From: Castanea sativa
Lineage: Eukaryota; Streptophyta; Magnoliopsida; Fagales; Fagaceae
Direction: 5' to 3'
DNA length: 64,000 nucleotides
NCBI RefSeq assembly: GCF_040712315.1
Contig: NC_134020.1
Location: 37,998,751-38,062,750, forward strand
Under the pieces are notes generated by a model, which saw only the letters and a list, made by a program, of their open reading frames with translations, made no database searches and had not been told where the DNA came from. Below, piece after piece: positions 1-12,207 of this stretch. A program made the position numbers and the translations under genes. Within the stretch, counting starts at the first letter, position 1. Each line of letters opens with the position of its first letter.

Positions 1-27
1 CATTCATAGAGAGAGAGAGAGATCTAC

Positions 28-2637
28 ATGCATGGAGGAGGACCCTCTCCTTCTGGTTCCAACTTTCGCCATTCATATGGCTTGGCAGCTGTGTCCAGTG
101 CCCATACATCAGCCAAAGGCCGCTTCCCTGAAAAGCACACAACAATACTGTTTATGTCCAATTAACTCTCAACATATGCATCTCTGGTTTTTTTATGTAA
201 CCAATGCACACAGTATGAATTTGGTTTATCCCCACCACCCCCCCCCCCCACCAAAAAAAAAAAAAAGAATGAGGCTTGAATGCGGAGTGAATTACCATCA
301 TTGCCACCAATTGCCATGAGGTACCTTTGCCCCACCAAAGCCATCACATGTCCATAACGTGGCCCTGGTCCAGGGCCTTGAACAACAACTCTACAAGATA
401 TCAACCATTCATAATGAATAAATTGCAGAGTATATATAGAAAAATGAGGAAGCACATATTTACGAAATTACGAGTCTACCTATGCCATCGCGGTCGTTGC
501 TGTGTCAGGTCAAGAACATGAAGATCCTCAGCAGACAAACCCGCTGGACCAATTCCACCCTGTTTCGAAATATGAAAGTCTACAGTAAGAACTAAAACTG
601 TGACTTAGTCAAAATGATTACTAAAAGGATAATATACTGCATGCTAACCTGAATAACTACCATAGTTCCCACAGCAGTGGCCACATGGGCGGCCCTTGGT
701 GTAGGCGGTTCTCCAAAGGGATTGATCCTGCAAAAAAGGTTTATTATAAGCACTAAAATAAGTTCAAGCGGGGTAGAAACGCACTATTTAACTGTAGCCA
801 ATAACGCACTTGTGTATAGCCATAGGCTGATGAGATGAGATTCCTAGACTTACCTAGACCATTTATTTGTTAATACATCATAACAGTGCACATCAGCTGT
901 AGCACCTGCTAGTCCTGCAATCCAAGTGAAATTGTTAATATTCAATAAAGATCCAAGAATGGGTCAATTTCATGAAAACAAGAATCCATGAATTAAAACG
1001 AACCAATATTTGGAATTTCCACTTGGTAAATTATATATATACATCATATCATATTGAGGCTGGCTTCAAGGATACTTGGTTCATATGTTAATCAAACACT
1101 TAGATAAAACAACAAGGTTTCTTGGCACCATAAATAATAACAAAAAAACAAAGAAACATCAATGAATTATTAGAATCTGACAAGCTATGCCTACTATACC
1201 ACTTGTATTCATTGGAATTCAAAACAACAGCAATAATTTCTGGCATGAATTCATTGGGATTCAACAATAAAAGGGATCAAATTTACTAAAGGTATGTTTG
1301 GAGGGGAAGGAGATGGGGAAGGAGAGGAGACCAGAAGGTGACTGGAAAATAGTCCACTCTCCCTCCATTCAAACATAGGGTCATCTGTCAAAACCATAAC
1401 ATAATTTGGAGTGTGGTTAAATTCGTATATTTCAGCCCCTTCCTCCTCTCCTCCCCTTCCATCTCCCAACATCCAAACATAGGGTTAGATGTCAAAAACA
1501 AAATATAATTTCGAGTGTTGTTGCACCAAAATTGATAACAAAACCTAAAATCTCTAAAATTAAGTAAGTAAATCGGTGCCTCCTTCCGTTGCAAGAACAG
1601 ATAGCAAGGGAGTTCATGGATTCAAAACATACTAGGTGAACGTGAAACATCCCCTTCTTTTCTTTTTTTTTGGATAGATAAATACAACACTCATCTATAG
1701 AGGACTGATTCAACTGAACCAATAACCTTAACACTCCATATCTCACTTATGGAGAAGAGAATACCATCTAGTCACAAAATCAATACAATTTGAAGGTCAA
1801 CAATATCAACACAAATTTATGACTCAATGGAATCTGGCAAAACTAGGGATCACATACCACTTGAACAACCAAAGTTTCAAAACAGTAACAAATGATATTC
1901 TATAATCCAATAACAGAACAACCACGATCTGTAAGACAAAGCTAGGTTCACCCTCCAAAGAATGTTAAAGTCAGGGTTTTTCACAACAAAAAAAATCAAC
2001 AAGACGACCAAACTATGAAGCTTCAATGACTTTGGCTTACTATAAATTCAACTCACTGAGAAAATTAGGGTTTCCTCACGCTACACCAAAATCTAAAAGT
2101 AGAAAATAGCTCCTTTTTAAGAACTTGTATTAACTATAAGCCAACAATCGAACTGAGGAAATTGGAATGAGAAATCATACGGATTCCAGCGCTTCCGGCT
2201 GACGAAGGAGTTCCGGTGGCGGCAGAATTGCCCTCGAGCGCGGTGGCACCGCCGAACAAAATCAGCCTTGGTCCAATGTACCCAGGCGCGCCTTCCTCGC
2301 CGACCGCAGCCACTGCCGTGAGCGTGTGACCGCACCTCGGTCCAGGACCGTCTTCCTTCTTCTCTATAATCGCATTTACCACCGAATAAGTCGGCGCGTG
2401 CCTCGGTCCCACCACCGGGCTCTGCTGCGCCGGCGGTGGAGATTGCGGTTGCTGTTGCTGTTGCTGCTGCTGTTGCTGTTGTTGTTGCGCCGGAGGTTGT
2501 TGCGCCGGAGTCTGAGCCGGCGACGGCTCGCCTAGTTGTTCTCTCTCCATTGCAGCTGGAGATGACGGCGTATTGTGGTTCTGCACCGCGGGATCGTGAT
2601 CGGTCTCCGGCACCATCGACGACGAGTCCACATCCAT
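28..2637 (-). CDS. BSL2/BSL3-like Kelch-domain protein phosphatase, 5' part of gene
   Basis: This is the N-terminal half of a BRI1-suppressor-1-like Ser/Thr phosphatase; in this family an N-terminal Kelch propeller precedes a PP1-type phosphatase that acts on BIN2 in brassinosteroid signalling. The exons read 2637-2181, 914-854, 727-649, 559-480, 390-296 and 127-28; all junctions are GT-AG and phases agree throughout. The start at 2637 gives MDVDSSSMVPETDHDP, the usual family N-terminus. A run of 13 Gln follows at about residues 54-66, then Kelch strands (ILFGGATALEG, MVVIQGG, YLMAIGGNDG, ADVWALDTAAKPYEW). The phosphatase domain lies beyond the left edge, so catalytic residues cannot be checked. 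BSL2 and BSL3 cannot be told apart from this part; BSL1 and BSU1 fit the N-terminus less well. No lesion is visible in the part seen. Confidence 0.93.
2440..2492 (-). repeat. CAG/CAA repeat coding polyglutamine in the BSL-like gene
   Basis: Mixed CAA and CAG codons encode 13 consecutive Gln within a Pro/Gln-rich linker ahead of the Kelch repeats. The mixed codons should make it more stable than a pure CAG tract, but length polymorphism is likely. Confidence 0.8.
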
Positions 2638-3560
2638 TGCTTCAATCCCTCGATTCGAGCCCTACGTTCAAGATCGGAGCAACAATTATCCCGAATTCGC
2701 ATTTCTAATCAACATTTTGATCCACTTTTCAAATCAAAATCCCCCTTACGCCTTCAACGATTCTCGCAACTCGAAGAATTCACAGACAAAAAAAAAAAAA
2801 AAAACCCTAGCTCAGATCCTCGATTCTTCAGTCCGAGAAAATACCACGCAAATTTTCAAAGAAAGTTCGAAGCAAAGAGAAAGTTATCGAGGCTTTTCTC
2901 TCTTTATCTCTTTCTCTCTCTAATTCTCTCTCTCTCTCTGAAGAACCTCAAGGAAATGAAAAACGGGACAGAGAAAATCTCAAAAGGCCGAACAAACAAC
3001 ACATGAAAGTGAGAAAAAATACCAATCTATCTCTGTCTCTCTCTCTAAAAATCCCTCACTTTCTCTCTACCAATCGCTCGCTTTCTCTCTCTAGGAATTA
3101 AATTATAATATTATTGTATAGTAATACAAGTATTTCTTATTTCTTTTGCTATTCTCCTTTTCCTTTTTCTCTCTCCAAATGTACGTTTTTTTTTTTTTTT
3201 TAGAGAATGGCGTGGTGGTGTTGTATTTAATTATTTATGTCTCTCTCTCTTTCACTCTCTAGAAATTGTGCGTTGTTTTCAATTTTGTTTGAAACTTTTT
3301 TTTTTTTTGTTTCTTTTTGTTTACTCTCTCTCTAGATTTATTACCGTAATTTGCCGGTAAGATGCGCCGCCAGATGTGGTGGTTGCGACGGCGAACAGAA
3401 AGAAGTGTTACCGGATAAACCGGGAACGAATAAAACTATTAACGGTGATTACCGGTTCCTATTTACGGAAAGTTTTGCCTCTTTTCCTAACTAATAGGTT
3501 GGGGAAGGATAAAAGCAATTTACAATGAAAAGAAAGTGTACATCACGCGCGAATTCAACT
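2638..3560 (-). promoter_or_regulatory. 5' UTR and promoter region of the BSL-like gene
   Basis: This stretch directly upstream of the BSL-like start codon has no coding potential. It is very pyrimidine/purine rich, with (CT)n/(GA)n tracts at about 2895-2940, 3030-3095 and 3240-3345 and several poly-A/T runs. Plant 5' UTRs and core promoters often carry such GA/CT tracts. The transcription start cannot be fixed from sequence and no clear TATA box was assigned. Confidence 0.5.
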
Positions 3561-5246
3561 GTTGAAACTAACTCAAATACTACTGTATACTTATCTCACT
3601 ACTCTTTTAGATTTGCATAAGACTAAATCATATCACTTAAAACTCATCTTATTTAAATTTTGGACTCTTGTTACAAGAAAATATATATACTCTATAGTCC
3701 AAATTTAGACTTCATGAAGTTCTTTTACATTTATTAAGAAACTTGTTACTCAATTGCCATTTTCTTGTGTTGCTGATAGAAAAATTATATCAAATCCAGC
3801 TGACTCTTACAATATATACGAGACAAAATTTAATGTAAGCATATTATTATCATGCACTTCACCTACTATATAATAAAAATTGTTTCATACATGTCATGGT
3901 TGCACCGATGAATGTATTCTCTCTTTTTGTTTCCTTATGTTATTGTCATGTGGACAATCTTTACCCATTTCTTTTATACAACTAATAAGACTTCTTATCC
4001 CAAAAGAATCTCTCACCTCACCATAAAGTACATTAAAATTTTTAATTCTATCATAAATCAGACTCCACTGCCAAAGTTCTAACTAGTTTTATTTAAATTA
4101 CTACTTTAATTAACATAATACTACTAAAGAATTAACTATTTGAAGTTTCAATATTTATTTTAATCATCTAACATAGTTTTTTTTAATACCTTATTTGTTC
4201 AATTATGATGATATTTATGAATTATATTTCTATTTTTATATATGAACTGATATTATGTTCAAACACTACACAAATTAATAAGAATTATATGAGATTCAAC
4301 AAATTATATTACTAATATAATCAAAATTATCTTATCTTAATCATTAGCCCGCCACTTGAAAATTAAAACTTTAATAGAATTTCACATATATAATAAATTA
4401 ATCATCATAACAATTAATAAGCCACATGGCAAAAGTATATTAATTTACAACGTATAATGCGTATATTAATCACTTGTCAATGACACAACACAATATATAA
4501 GATTAACTTTTATTATATTAAATACAACATATGATAGAATATCAGAATAATTTAAAATAAATTATAAAATTTTTATTTTCTTCAAATTATTTGTAATAGA
4601 ATTCAGTTGATGTAAAATTATAAAATTATTTTTGAAATTGAGGTGATAAAGTTCTACCTAAAGTAAACTATCTTACCAATTAATAGGTCCTGTTTTTGGC
4701 TAAATAATTAAAGTGAAGGATGTGAGTAGTTAAAAGCCTTATAAGTGTAAGCCCCAAGCTCACTCCAAAATGCGCACTCTAATTAATAAGTCGTTTGTTA
4801 TTTTAGTAACAGAGTTCTGTTTATGATAATTTATTTAAATATTTACAAGTGACAAAAATCCAAGACATAATGTGTAATACATGTTTAAATGAATCATTTG
4901 GCATAGTTATAGTTTCTAAAACTCAACTAAGCTCGTGATAAGAGGCTTTTTCTTTTTCTTTTTTAGTAAAGGTTAGTAGTTTGCATCTATTATAATTTAG
5001 AAATATTTTTTTTTCATCCAAATAAAAATTATAAACTTTAGAGATAAGTAGTAACTGTAATTTTTTTTTTGAACATGTAGAGAAAAAAATTATAAATTTT
5101 AGAAATTCTCTTTTTGAATTCAAAATAAAATCTGTATTTGAAATTTATGACCATATTTATAAATGAAGTTACCTTTCATTAATGATGGTATTTTTAAACC
5201 ACATAAAAATATAGTTGAAAGAGGGGTAATCCTCTTTTATTTATAT
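3561..5246. other. AT-rich intergenic DNA, no gene seen
   Basis: The stretch is strongly AT-rich with frequent stops in all frames. I saw no domain, RNA gene or clear terminal repeats. Confidence 0.6.
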
Positions 5247-5281
5247 ATATAATTTTAATTAATCATGCCATGTATAAGCAT

Positions 5282-5333
<52 letters not shown>

Positions 5334-5396
5334 TATATATATACATATATATATATATAATTTTAATTAATTCATGCCATGTATAAGCATACTACT
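5247..5396. repeat. (TA)n microsatellite between two 41-bp direct repeats
   Basis: A block beginning TATATATAATTTTAATTAAT and ending AAGCATACTAC occurs at about 5243-5286 and again at about 5351-5395, differing by one inserted T. Between the copies lies a long (TA)n tract with a few ACAC interruptions. It looks like a tandem duplication followed by microsatellite expansion. Confidence 0.7.
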
Positions 5397-5569
5397 TTTT
5401 GTTCTCAAACATTCAACTCCTTTCTTACACGACAACACTATAAAAATACTACCCACAACACCAACGGCAATTATATACAATAAAACAACTATCAGCATAT
5501 GGCATCCATAGTATAACAATAAGGGGAAAAAATTTTAAGTGGAAGAACAATGTTGTAGCAAATAATAAT

Positions 5570-6523
5570 TAGAGCATCCACATTGAATGTGGGATATGCC
5601 AAATGTAAGGCCCTTTTCCCATTTAGTCTCATTTAGGCCCAGCAGTGAATGTGGTAAACTGATACAATTGTAAAAAAAAAATACAATTGAGCTACAATGC
5701 GGTTCTAATTGTAGAATCGCACTGTAGCTCAAATGGTATAAGTTTTAATATATTTTATTAATTCTTTTAATTCATTCTTTTCTCTCTCCGTCTTCTAGCT
5801 CTTCTCTCCCTTGTGCTTGTTCTTGGTCTGCCATCTCTAGATCGACGTGGTGGGTTCTAGATTGGCGAGATCGGCGGTGGTGAGTCTCCGCGTTTTTCAT
5901 TCTCCAGCAACTCTCTCTCTCTCTTTCATTTTTCTTTCTCCGCGTGGTGGGTTTCTAGATCGGCGGTGGTGGGTCTCCGCTTTTTCCTTCTCCGGCAACT
6001 CACTCTCTCTCTTTCATTTTTCCTTCTCCGCGTGGGTCAACAAAATCAACTTCCTTCAAACTTCCCAGCGGTGAATCCGCTTCGTTCGAGCTACCCAGCA
6101 GCGAATTGAACAATCTAGTTTTCATAAATTTTTGTTGTGTTTGTGGGTGAAGATTGTGTGGTCTGGGTTGTTGTGTTTGACCGTGGGTTGCTGCTTTTTT
6201 TTTTTTTTGTTGTGGTGTTGATGGTCGGAGAGGGTGGGTTTTTTTTTTTTGTTTTTGGTGTTGACGGTAGATTATGGGTTGCCGGTGGTGGAGGTGGTGT
6301 CAGGTGTCTGTAGTGCAACGGTGGTGGTGTTGTGTTTATTGTAAATGAGGGTTATTGTGTTATATATTATTTTATTGCGTACAAATATTATTTCAATGAG
6401 TAGGATAGGAAAATAAAAGAATGAATGCTGGAAATAGTGTAGAATTGTATTGTATAATTGATAAAGTGGCTTTTTAGATGGTAAAATAGGATAGAATTGA
6501 AAAAAATCAATGCGGATGCTCTA
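5570..6523. mobile_element. hAT-type non-autonomous inverted-repeat element
   Basis: The termini are inverted repeats: TAGAGCATCCACATTGA at the left and the reverse complement of TAGAGCATCCGCATTGA at the right (one mismatch in 17). They are flanked by a perfect 8-bp duplication ATAATAAT at 5562-5569 and 6524-6531. An 8-bp duplication fits the hAT superfamily, though the AT-rich site lowers its weight. The inside is non-coding, with a CT-rich block of about 90 bp duplicated around 5850-6035 that includes GATCGGCGGTGGTG. A related left end occurs at 52845. Confidence 0.75.
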
Positions 6524-6531
6524 ATAATAAT

Positions 6532-7761
6532 ATTTAGATAAATGCATGCTTCGTGATTGTATAAATAAAGATTAATAATTCAATTTTACTGTTAGTTATT
6601 TTTGTGAATTTTCACTAACGTTCATTTGAGTGGTTGTTTAACCTAAACAAATCTCATTCTTACGTGTGATTTTTCTTTTTTACTTTTGTGTAAATCATAA
6701 ATTCCATAGTTTGCTATGATAACTAAAAATCATACGTAAGTACATATAGAACTTCCATTTGCATCTTATCACTTTGAGTATTTGTATTAGGTCATGCAAA
6801 AATTTATGTTTATTTTATTATAAGAATCCACTTTTTCTATTATACATACTCATTTTTCAGAACACTTCACATCAAGTTATCTATTTTACACCACATTTCA
6901 TTAAAATATCAATTTTTATAGTTTTTGTTTAATTGTTTGTCTTTTTTTTTCACACAACAAGTCAACAACAACGATCCATTGTCTTCCTTAATCCTCTAGA
7001 TATGTAAAAAAAAAAAAAAGAATAAAAAATTAAATACAAATAAATAGTGTTAATGTAAATTTATATAATTACTGTAACAATTATGTACTTTTATACAACT
7101 TTACATAACCTTATATGAGTAAATTTTAAATTTAATTGACTAAAATATACTAATACTTTTTCTATTATATAAACCGTGACATGAGTGCTCTATGCATAAT
7201 TATCAAAGTTGAGGTATCACTTTCTTCTATAAAAAAAAAATTGAGATATCACTAAAATGATTAATGGTGTTTATTATTTATAAATTAAATGTTGTGCACA
7301 AAAAAACACAAGGTGCGAGTAAAACTCAATCTGTGAGTAGAAGATTATTCATAAGAGATTCGTTTTTATCGAGCAAAAGGGCATCGACTTTTTTTTGAAA
7401 TTATGAAAATTTTAATAATTATATAATAATAATGACCTGGTCCATTTTGATTTGTGCGTGTAAGTGAACAATACTTGGGAAGCGCGTAGAAGTAACATTG
7501 ATCCGGTCTCAAAGAACATATGGGGTGGGAGCTGGCTTAGCAAGATATTATAGTATCATTACCATTAAAAATTTGTGTCACAGTTACAATTGTTGTGTTT
7601 TTTGGTTATTGTATATATATAATAACAGCTGAAATGCAATGTTTTCTTGGATTGGCATTTTTTTTTTTTTGTGTTGGGAAACATCACAAGCCACTTTTAA
7701 AAGTAAAGGTGTTTTAAAAAAACAAACAAAAGGTGAAAATGATTTCCTGTTCGGCACATTA
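6532..7761. other. AT-rich intergenic DNA, no gene seen
   Basis: Low-complexity AT-rich sequence with poly-A and poly-T runs. No coding region, RNA gene or bounded repeat was recognised. Confidence 0.6.
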
Positions 7762-7960
7762 AGGGTCCGTTTGGATACAACTTATTTTGCTGAAAACAAT
7801 AAAAAAATAATTTAAAAAGTTACTGTTCACACGTATTGCATGGTTCACTTGCCCAAATTCACTATTCATGGATAATGAACAGTACATGAGTATCTGAAAA
7901 AAAAAAAAAAAAAAAAACCCCCACAAAATGTGCCTTAGACGCATTACCCAAACATTACCT
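7762..7960. mobile_element. Small inverted-repeat element (MITE-like)
   Basis: The left end AGGGTCCGTTTGGATAC and the right end (reverse complement AGGTAATGTTTGGGTAA) form an imperfect inverted repeat around a roughly 200-bp non-coding body with a poly-A tract. GTTTGG ends are frequent among plant MITEs. No target duplication was identified, so the superfamily is open. Confidence 0.5.
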
Positions 7961-9274
7961 AAGAAAGAATTATAAGAGCTAGCAAAGAAGGTTTGTGAGG
8001 CAACTCATATTTCCACAATGCATGGCCTACGTGGAACATCTTAGACAGGGCCGGCCACATGGATCAGCCTCTGAGACAAGGCCACGACTCACACAATTTG
8101 TCTTTCCATCTAATGAGAATCAAACACAGTTTTAAAATCTTTTTAGATCAATGATTATTACACATACGGTACACGTACTTGTTCTTAACTTAAATTGTGA
8201 CTTGACATATTGTACGCGTACTTGTTTTTAACTAAAATCATGTATGTACAATGTGTCGAATTATGATTTCAGTTTTAAAAACAAGCATGTGTATAAGAGA
8301 TTATTTCCCATATTTTTAAGTTCGATAGAAGAAAAAAGCTAAGAGAGCAATGGTTATTTGCGAAGCAAATGATTTGTTTTCATTGTAAGGAAAGACTTGA
8401 TTAAAATGTCACTAGAAATCACCATCTTTGACCACAGAATGTGGGAGGGAAGGAAAATGGAATAAATTATAGTGTGGGACTCAAAAATGGATGAATGACG
8501 AAGTCACCATTTTTTTAATAAAGAAGGATTACAAAGATTCCACAATGGGAGATTTGAATCAGTAGAACAAGACCAAAATGATGCTTACATAAATGATAGG
8601 ATTGCCTTCACCATATAATGCTGAAGAACAAGCTTACAAACATTCTATAGTTTTTTCTTCTACTTTTCTCTCTCTATTTTACTCTCTCTTATGCCTCCAG
8701 CCTCCCTTTATACTCGCTCATCTTTGCCTTTTCTAGAATTTGTTGTCCTCATACAGTTGGTGAGTTGCTTGTCTCATAAAAAACCTACACCTCCATTTTA
8801 ACGATAAAGATAGACTTTTGGGGCTTCGGGCATTATTTAGGTTAGTCATTCAACAACAAATATGACTGTGTCAAGCAAGTGAATCTAATTAATGCGAAAG
8901 TGACTATTACTTTATCGAGAAGCTCCATTATGACTCCTTAAATGCTTTTATGTCTCTCTGTACCCTTCATAGGATGCTTGGGAGGTATTCCTTCCCCGGC
9001 TGTTGATGGTAGAACCCTCTTCAATACACCATAGCAAAGGGGCATCATAATATCTTCTAAGGTCCATTTCCTTTTTAATGGGCTGGCCATCTCATTTTGT
9101 GACAGTGAGCAAGAATCGAGGCGATATTGGTTATGAATAGAGTTTTGCTTATCTTGTGTGCCTCTATTTTATATGTACCCATCCTTAATATATTTACCTC
9201 TCATTCATTAATCTATTTTCCAAATTGATGATAATGACAAAAATGTCTTCTCAATGGCAATATGAGAGAATAAA
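7961..9274. other. Intergenic DNA with a possible decayed LTR around 8500-9070
   Basis: No gene is supported. Read on the minus strand, the segment around 8690-8720 contains GAGTATAAAGGGAGGC next to a GA-rich tract, the layout of the promoter/R region in the Tat-type LTRs elsewhere in the window. A stretch with TTAAGGAGTCATAATGGAG lies upstream of it. No LTR boundaries or target duplication were found, so a degenerate solo LTR is only a possibility. Confidence 0.3.
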
Positions 9275-10039
9275 GGGCTGTTTGGATCCAAAAAATCTAT
9301 AACTCCTCACTCATCACTCAAATATCATCACTTCTCACTCATCACCCTATCACTCATTTCCCATCACTCAAAATATCCCAAAAATCTACCTACCCTTGTT
9401 TGGCACCTTAACTTGGTCATGGTTTTCAATTACAAAAACCCCAAAATGCAGGCCCCACCGTTTGACCTACCCTACTCCTACCATTTGCCATCATACCCGA
9501 TAATGGCTCTCTCTTTGTCTTTGTCTTTGTCTCTTTTTCTCTTTGCTTTGGTTGTTCTACTTGTGGAAACTATTTGGACTTCGAAAATGATCTGTAAAGA
9601 AGAAAGAATAGGAAAAAATATTATGTGATGAGAAAGGTGAAAAGGAAGAAAGAAATAATTGACTTGCTTGCAGCGAAGAACAAAGAAAGAAGAGAGACAA
9701 AAAGAAAGAAAAGTGGAGAAGAAAGAAAAAAAAAAAAAAGAGAAGAGTGACCAGTGGGAGAGAGAAGGAAAGTCTGACTTGACGGGACTAGTGGATCCCA
9801 GTAGTATGTATTTATTTACCAAAATGCCATGGAAGCTCAGTTTCCATAACTTGAAAACATCCAAAATGTGTTTTCAGTTTTGCTAACTCATTAATAAAAA
9901 ATTAGAGAATTGAGTGATGGAAATAAAAAACTGAAAACAAATCCAAACACACCCTTCAGCCGTGGGACCCACGAGTTTTGAGTTATGGGTGATGAAAATA
10001 AAGTGATGAGTGATGGAAAACAATAAATCCAAACAGCCC
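9275..10039. mobile_element. Non-autonomous inverted-repeat element, about 765 bp
   Basis: A perfect 13-bp terminal inverted repeat, GGGCTGTTTGGAT, lies at 9275-9287 and as its complement at 10027-10039. Subterminal sequences are partly inverted too: repeated CACTCATCACTC at the left mirrors GTGATGAGTGATGG at the right. The interior has a Lys/Glu-rich purine tract around 9650-9770 that gives spurious ORFs. No convincing target duplication was found. Confidence 0.6.
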
Positions 10040-10963
10040 CGTTTTCATGCAACCCTAGTTGAGTTTTCTTATCCTCTAGACTTAAGCATATATGCTTTGA
10101 GTGCTTGGTTTGCCAAATTCAGCATCATTGTCTCTCATGTTCACTACTCAACTCATATGACCCAACCTTTTTTTTTTTTTGTTGCACATACCATGGAACC
10201 ATCATTCTCCTATTATGTATTGATGGTATTATCATCACCAGCAATGACCTTATTGCTATTTAGAAGCTCAAACTTTCTCTTAGTCAAAATTTTGAGATGA
10301 AGAACCTTAGTATTTATGGGATGGCGCCAAGTGTAGTTCAAGTGGTCACTTGACCATCCTAACTTGATTTTTTTTAATATACTTTAAAAAAATTGAATTT
10401 TAAATTAATAAAGGCCGTTGACCACTTTAGGGGAAAAAAAAAACTTGACTACCCTAAAAAAAACTTGAACACCTTGAATAACAATTTGAGCCCATTAAAA
10501 ATTAAATTCAACATCTCCAAAATTTTAGCCCGTTGAATGTTGAACCAAAAAATTGCGAGAAATACTATGTTCGCAACACCTAAGTTGCAGGTTGTTATTG
10601 GTGAACAAAAAAAATCATTTCAGTGGTATATTCAAATTAGAAGTAAAACTAGTAAAAACTTACCACCTAAGCTTTGTTATGTAAGTATTGCAAAAATGTT
10701 GTGAACGTGGTACTTCTAAAAAATTATTGTCCAAACAAACAAATTAGCCTAAAAGCCCAAATTAAACGTTTAATTATGATTTTTTAAATTGTGTTTTCAA
10801 ATGACAAATTTTAAAATTGCTATTTTTTTATTTTAAAAAATTCACACTTTTCAGATAACTAATTTGTTAGTGCTTGTTTTAGTCTTTAGCCAAATTTAAT
10901 GGATTTATGTGATACATTTTTTCAAAAAGATAATGCATTTTGTTTATATTGTTACTTATTAAG
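10040..10963. other. Intergenic DNA containing a 160-bp MITE
   Basis: No gene is supported. Besides the MITE at 10558-10717, the segment 10320-10450 (GACCATCCTAACTTGA followed by poly-T) resembles the end of TTF-type hAT elements, but no boundary can be set. Confidence 0.5.
10558..10717. mobile_element. Short MITE with 21-bp imperfect inverted ends
   Basis: The left end AGAAATACTATGTTCGCAAC pairs with the reverse complement of the right end, AGAAGTACCACGTTCACAAC (15 of 20 identical by eye). Inside is a GGTTGTTATTGG segment but no coding potential. No target duplication was assigned. Confidence 0.55.
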
Positions 10964-10968
10964 GCAGT

Positions 10969-11710
10969 TGTAAGTGGACAATTTGTACCCAATCCGATCA
11001 CTCGACGGACTCAGGCCCAAAGAGCCTTATATAATAAAATTTGTAAAGTGTGGGCTTGAAATCTAGATTGTGGAATATTGGACAAAACATAATCAGGCTA
11101 GATTGCCATTACCCATGTATTAGATAGATAAAAATAGCAAAGAAACTCTTCTCGGACGTAAGCCGAGAACCACTTGTATTGCATTTATATCTTTTAGACA
11201 AAAAAAAACCTCTCCTCTTCTCATCTCCCTCTTTCTGTTTTATATCCATCTTCTTCTTCCTTTCTCTTTCCACGTGTAACACTGATCTTCCCCTTAGATA
11301 CTTGTCCCATCCAGCACTTTCTTGAATTCTTCAGACACTAGCTGGAAGGCTGAACATTACTGTTCAAAGGTCATCTCTTCATTAATGCGGCCAGGGAGGT
11401 AGGTGCAGGGTCTTTAATACGATGGTAGCAGCTTTTTCTCTCCTGATATTTCTCGCACGTTCTTCCCTCCAATAACTGCGTGGATTACGCCTTTACCCTA
11501 CAATTCTTCCGGAATTCTGTCTCCAAACATCTTGGTATGTTCTATGACCATTACCTGACCCATCCGAGGAGATACCCTTCATCGGACAGCTCCTCCAACC
11601 CTTATGGTATAAACTGGTTTAGGGGCCTCAAAGGCTATGCTTGAATAGACTTTCTCCACTAAGTCAGGCCCAAGGCCCAAATGCATATTCTAATCATTTT
11701 ACCACCCACA
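10969..11710 (-). repeat. Element A 3' LTR
   Basis: On the minus strand it begins TGTGGGTGGTAAAATG and ends CACTTACA (TG...CA). A TATA box (GGATATAAAACAG) lies at about 11235-11247. It contains CTCGGACGTAAGCCGAG and a CCGAGGAG motif, shared with the related LTRs C and D. Confidence 0.95.
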
Positions 11711-12207
11711 ATAGCCCCTAAAAACTCCATTTTTATCCCCATCCGAGGAGAAAAGTGGAGTTTTGAATCAACGGCAAGGCCTCCACACGCTTTGCGAATC
11801 ACCACACGTGTAAGGCTCACTCTGCTTCTCTTGAACCGCTCCTGATGCTTCGAAATCCAGAACACTCGCATTAATGGCTGCAAATTACATCTTGTTCCCC
11901 ACGTTCAACGGTGAGATGCACATCCAATGGCCCGGGTTCTTTCTAAAAATTTGGGCGGGATAACTCTGCCTCGAGGCCGCCTCCCACACGCCAAAACGCC
12001 TAGGAATCCAAAATCTCAAACCATCCTTTCAGAAATCAATCAAATCTAGTAATTACACATTCTCTTTCCTCTCAAGAAGCTCGTGAAGAATCGTCTAACT
12101 ATCTCCCGTAAGTTCTCAATCTTCTTTATTCATTTCTCCTCGACTTTTGTCCTCGGCCACTAATCGCACCCTTTCCCTCTCTAAACATATATTCACACCC
12201 CCACCAA
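11711..12207 (+). promoter_or_regulatory. Upstream region of element A antisense gene
   Basis: This non-coding stretch between the 3' LTR and the plus-strand ORF holds blocks shared with element C. CCCACGTTCAACGGTGAGAT at about 11898-11917 also occurs in C at about 57953; an AAATTTGGGCGG block and an ACCACACGTGT G-box-like site (about 11809) are shared too. A possible 5' UTR intron donor (CCCGTAAGTTCTCAATC, about 12110) has a counterpart in C. The minus-strand polypurine tract for the pol transcript should lie next to 11711. Promoter function is inferred from conservation and position only. Confidence 0.45.

Noticed and set aside
162..455. 97-codon ORF with PRYGHVMALVGQRYLMAIGG
   Set aside because: Only 296-390 is an exon of the BSL-like gene; the rest is intron readthrough.
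5847..6318. Small Ser/Phe-rich and Pro/Thr-rich ORFs
   Set aside because: They fall inside the non-coding CT-rich body of a MITE and follow its duplications.
8690..9070. A definite additional solo LTR
   Set aside because: TATA-like and GA-rich segments fit, but no boundaries or target duplication could be found.
9478..9886. ORFs of 128 and 75 codons on opposite strands
   Set aside because: Both derive from a purine-rich GAAAGA tract within an inverted-repeat element; no domain.
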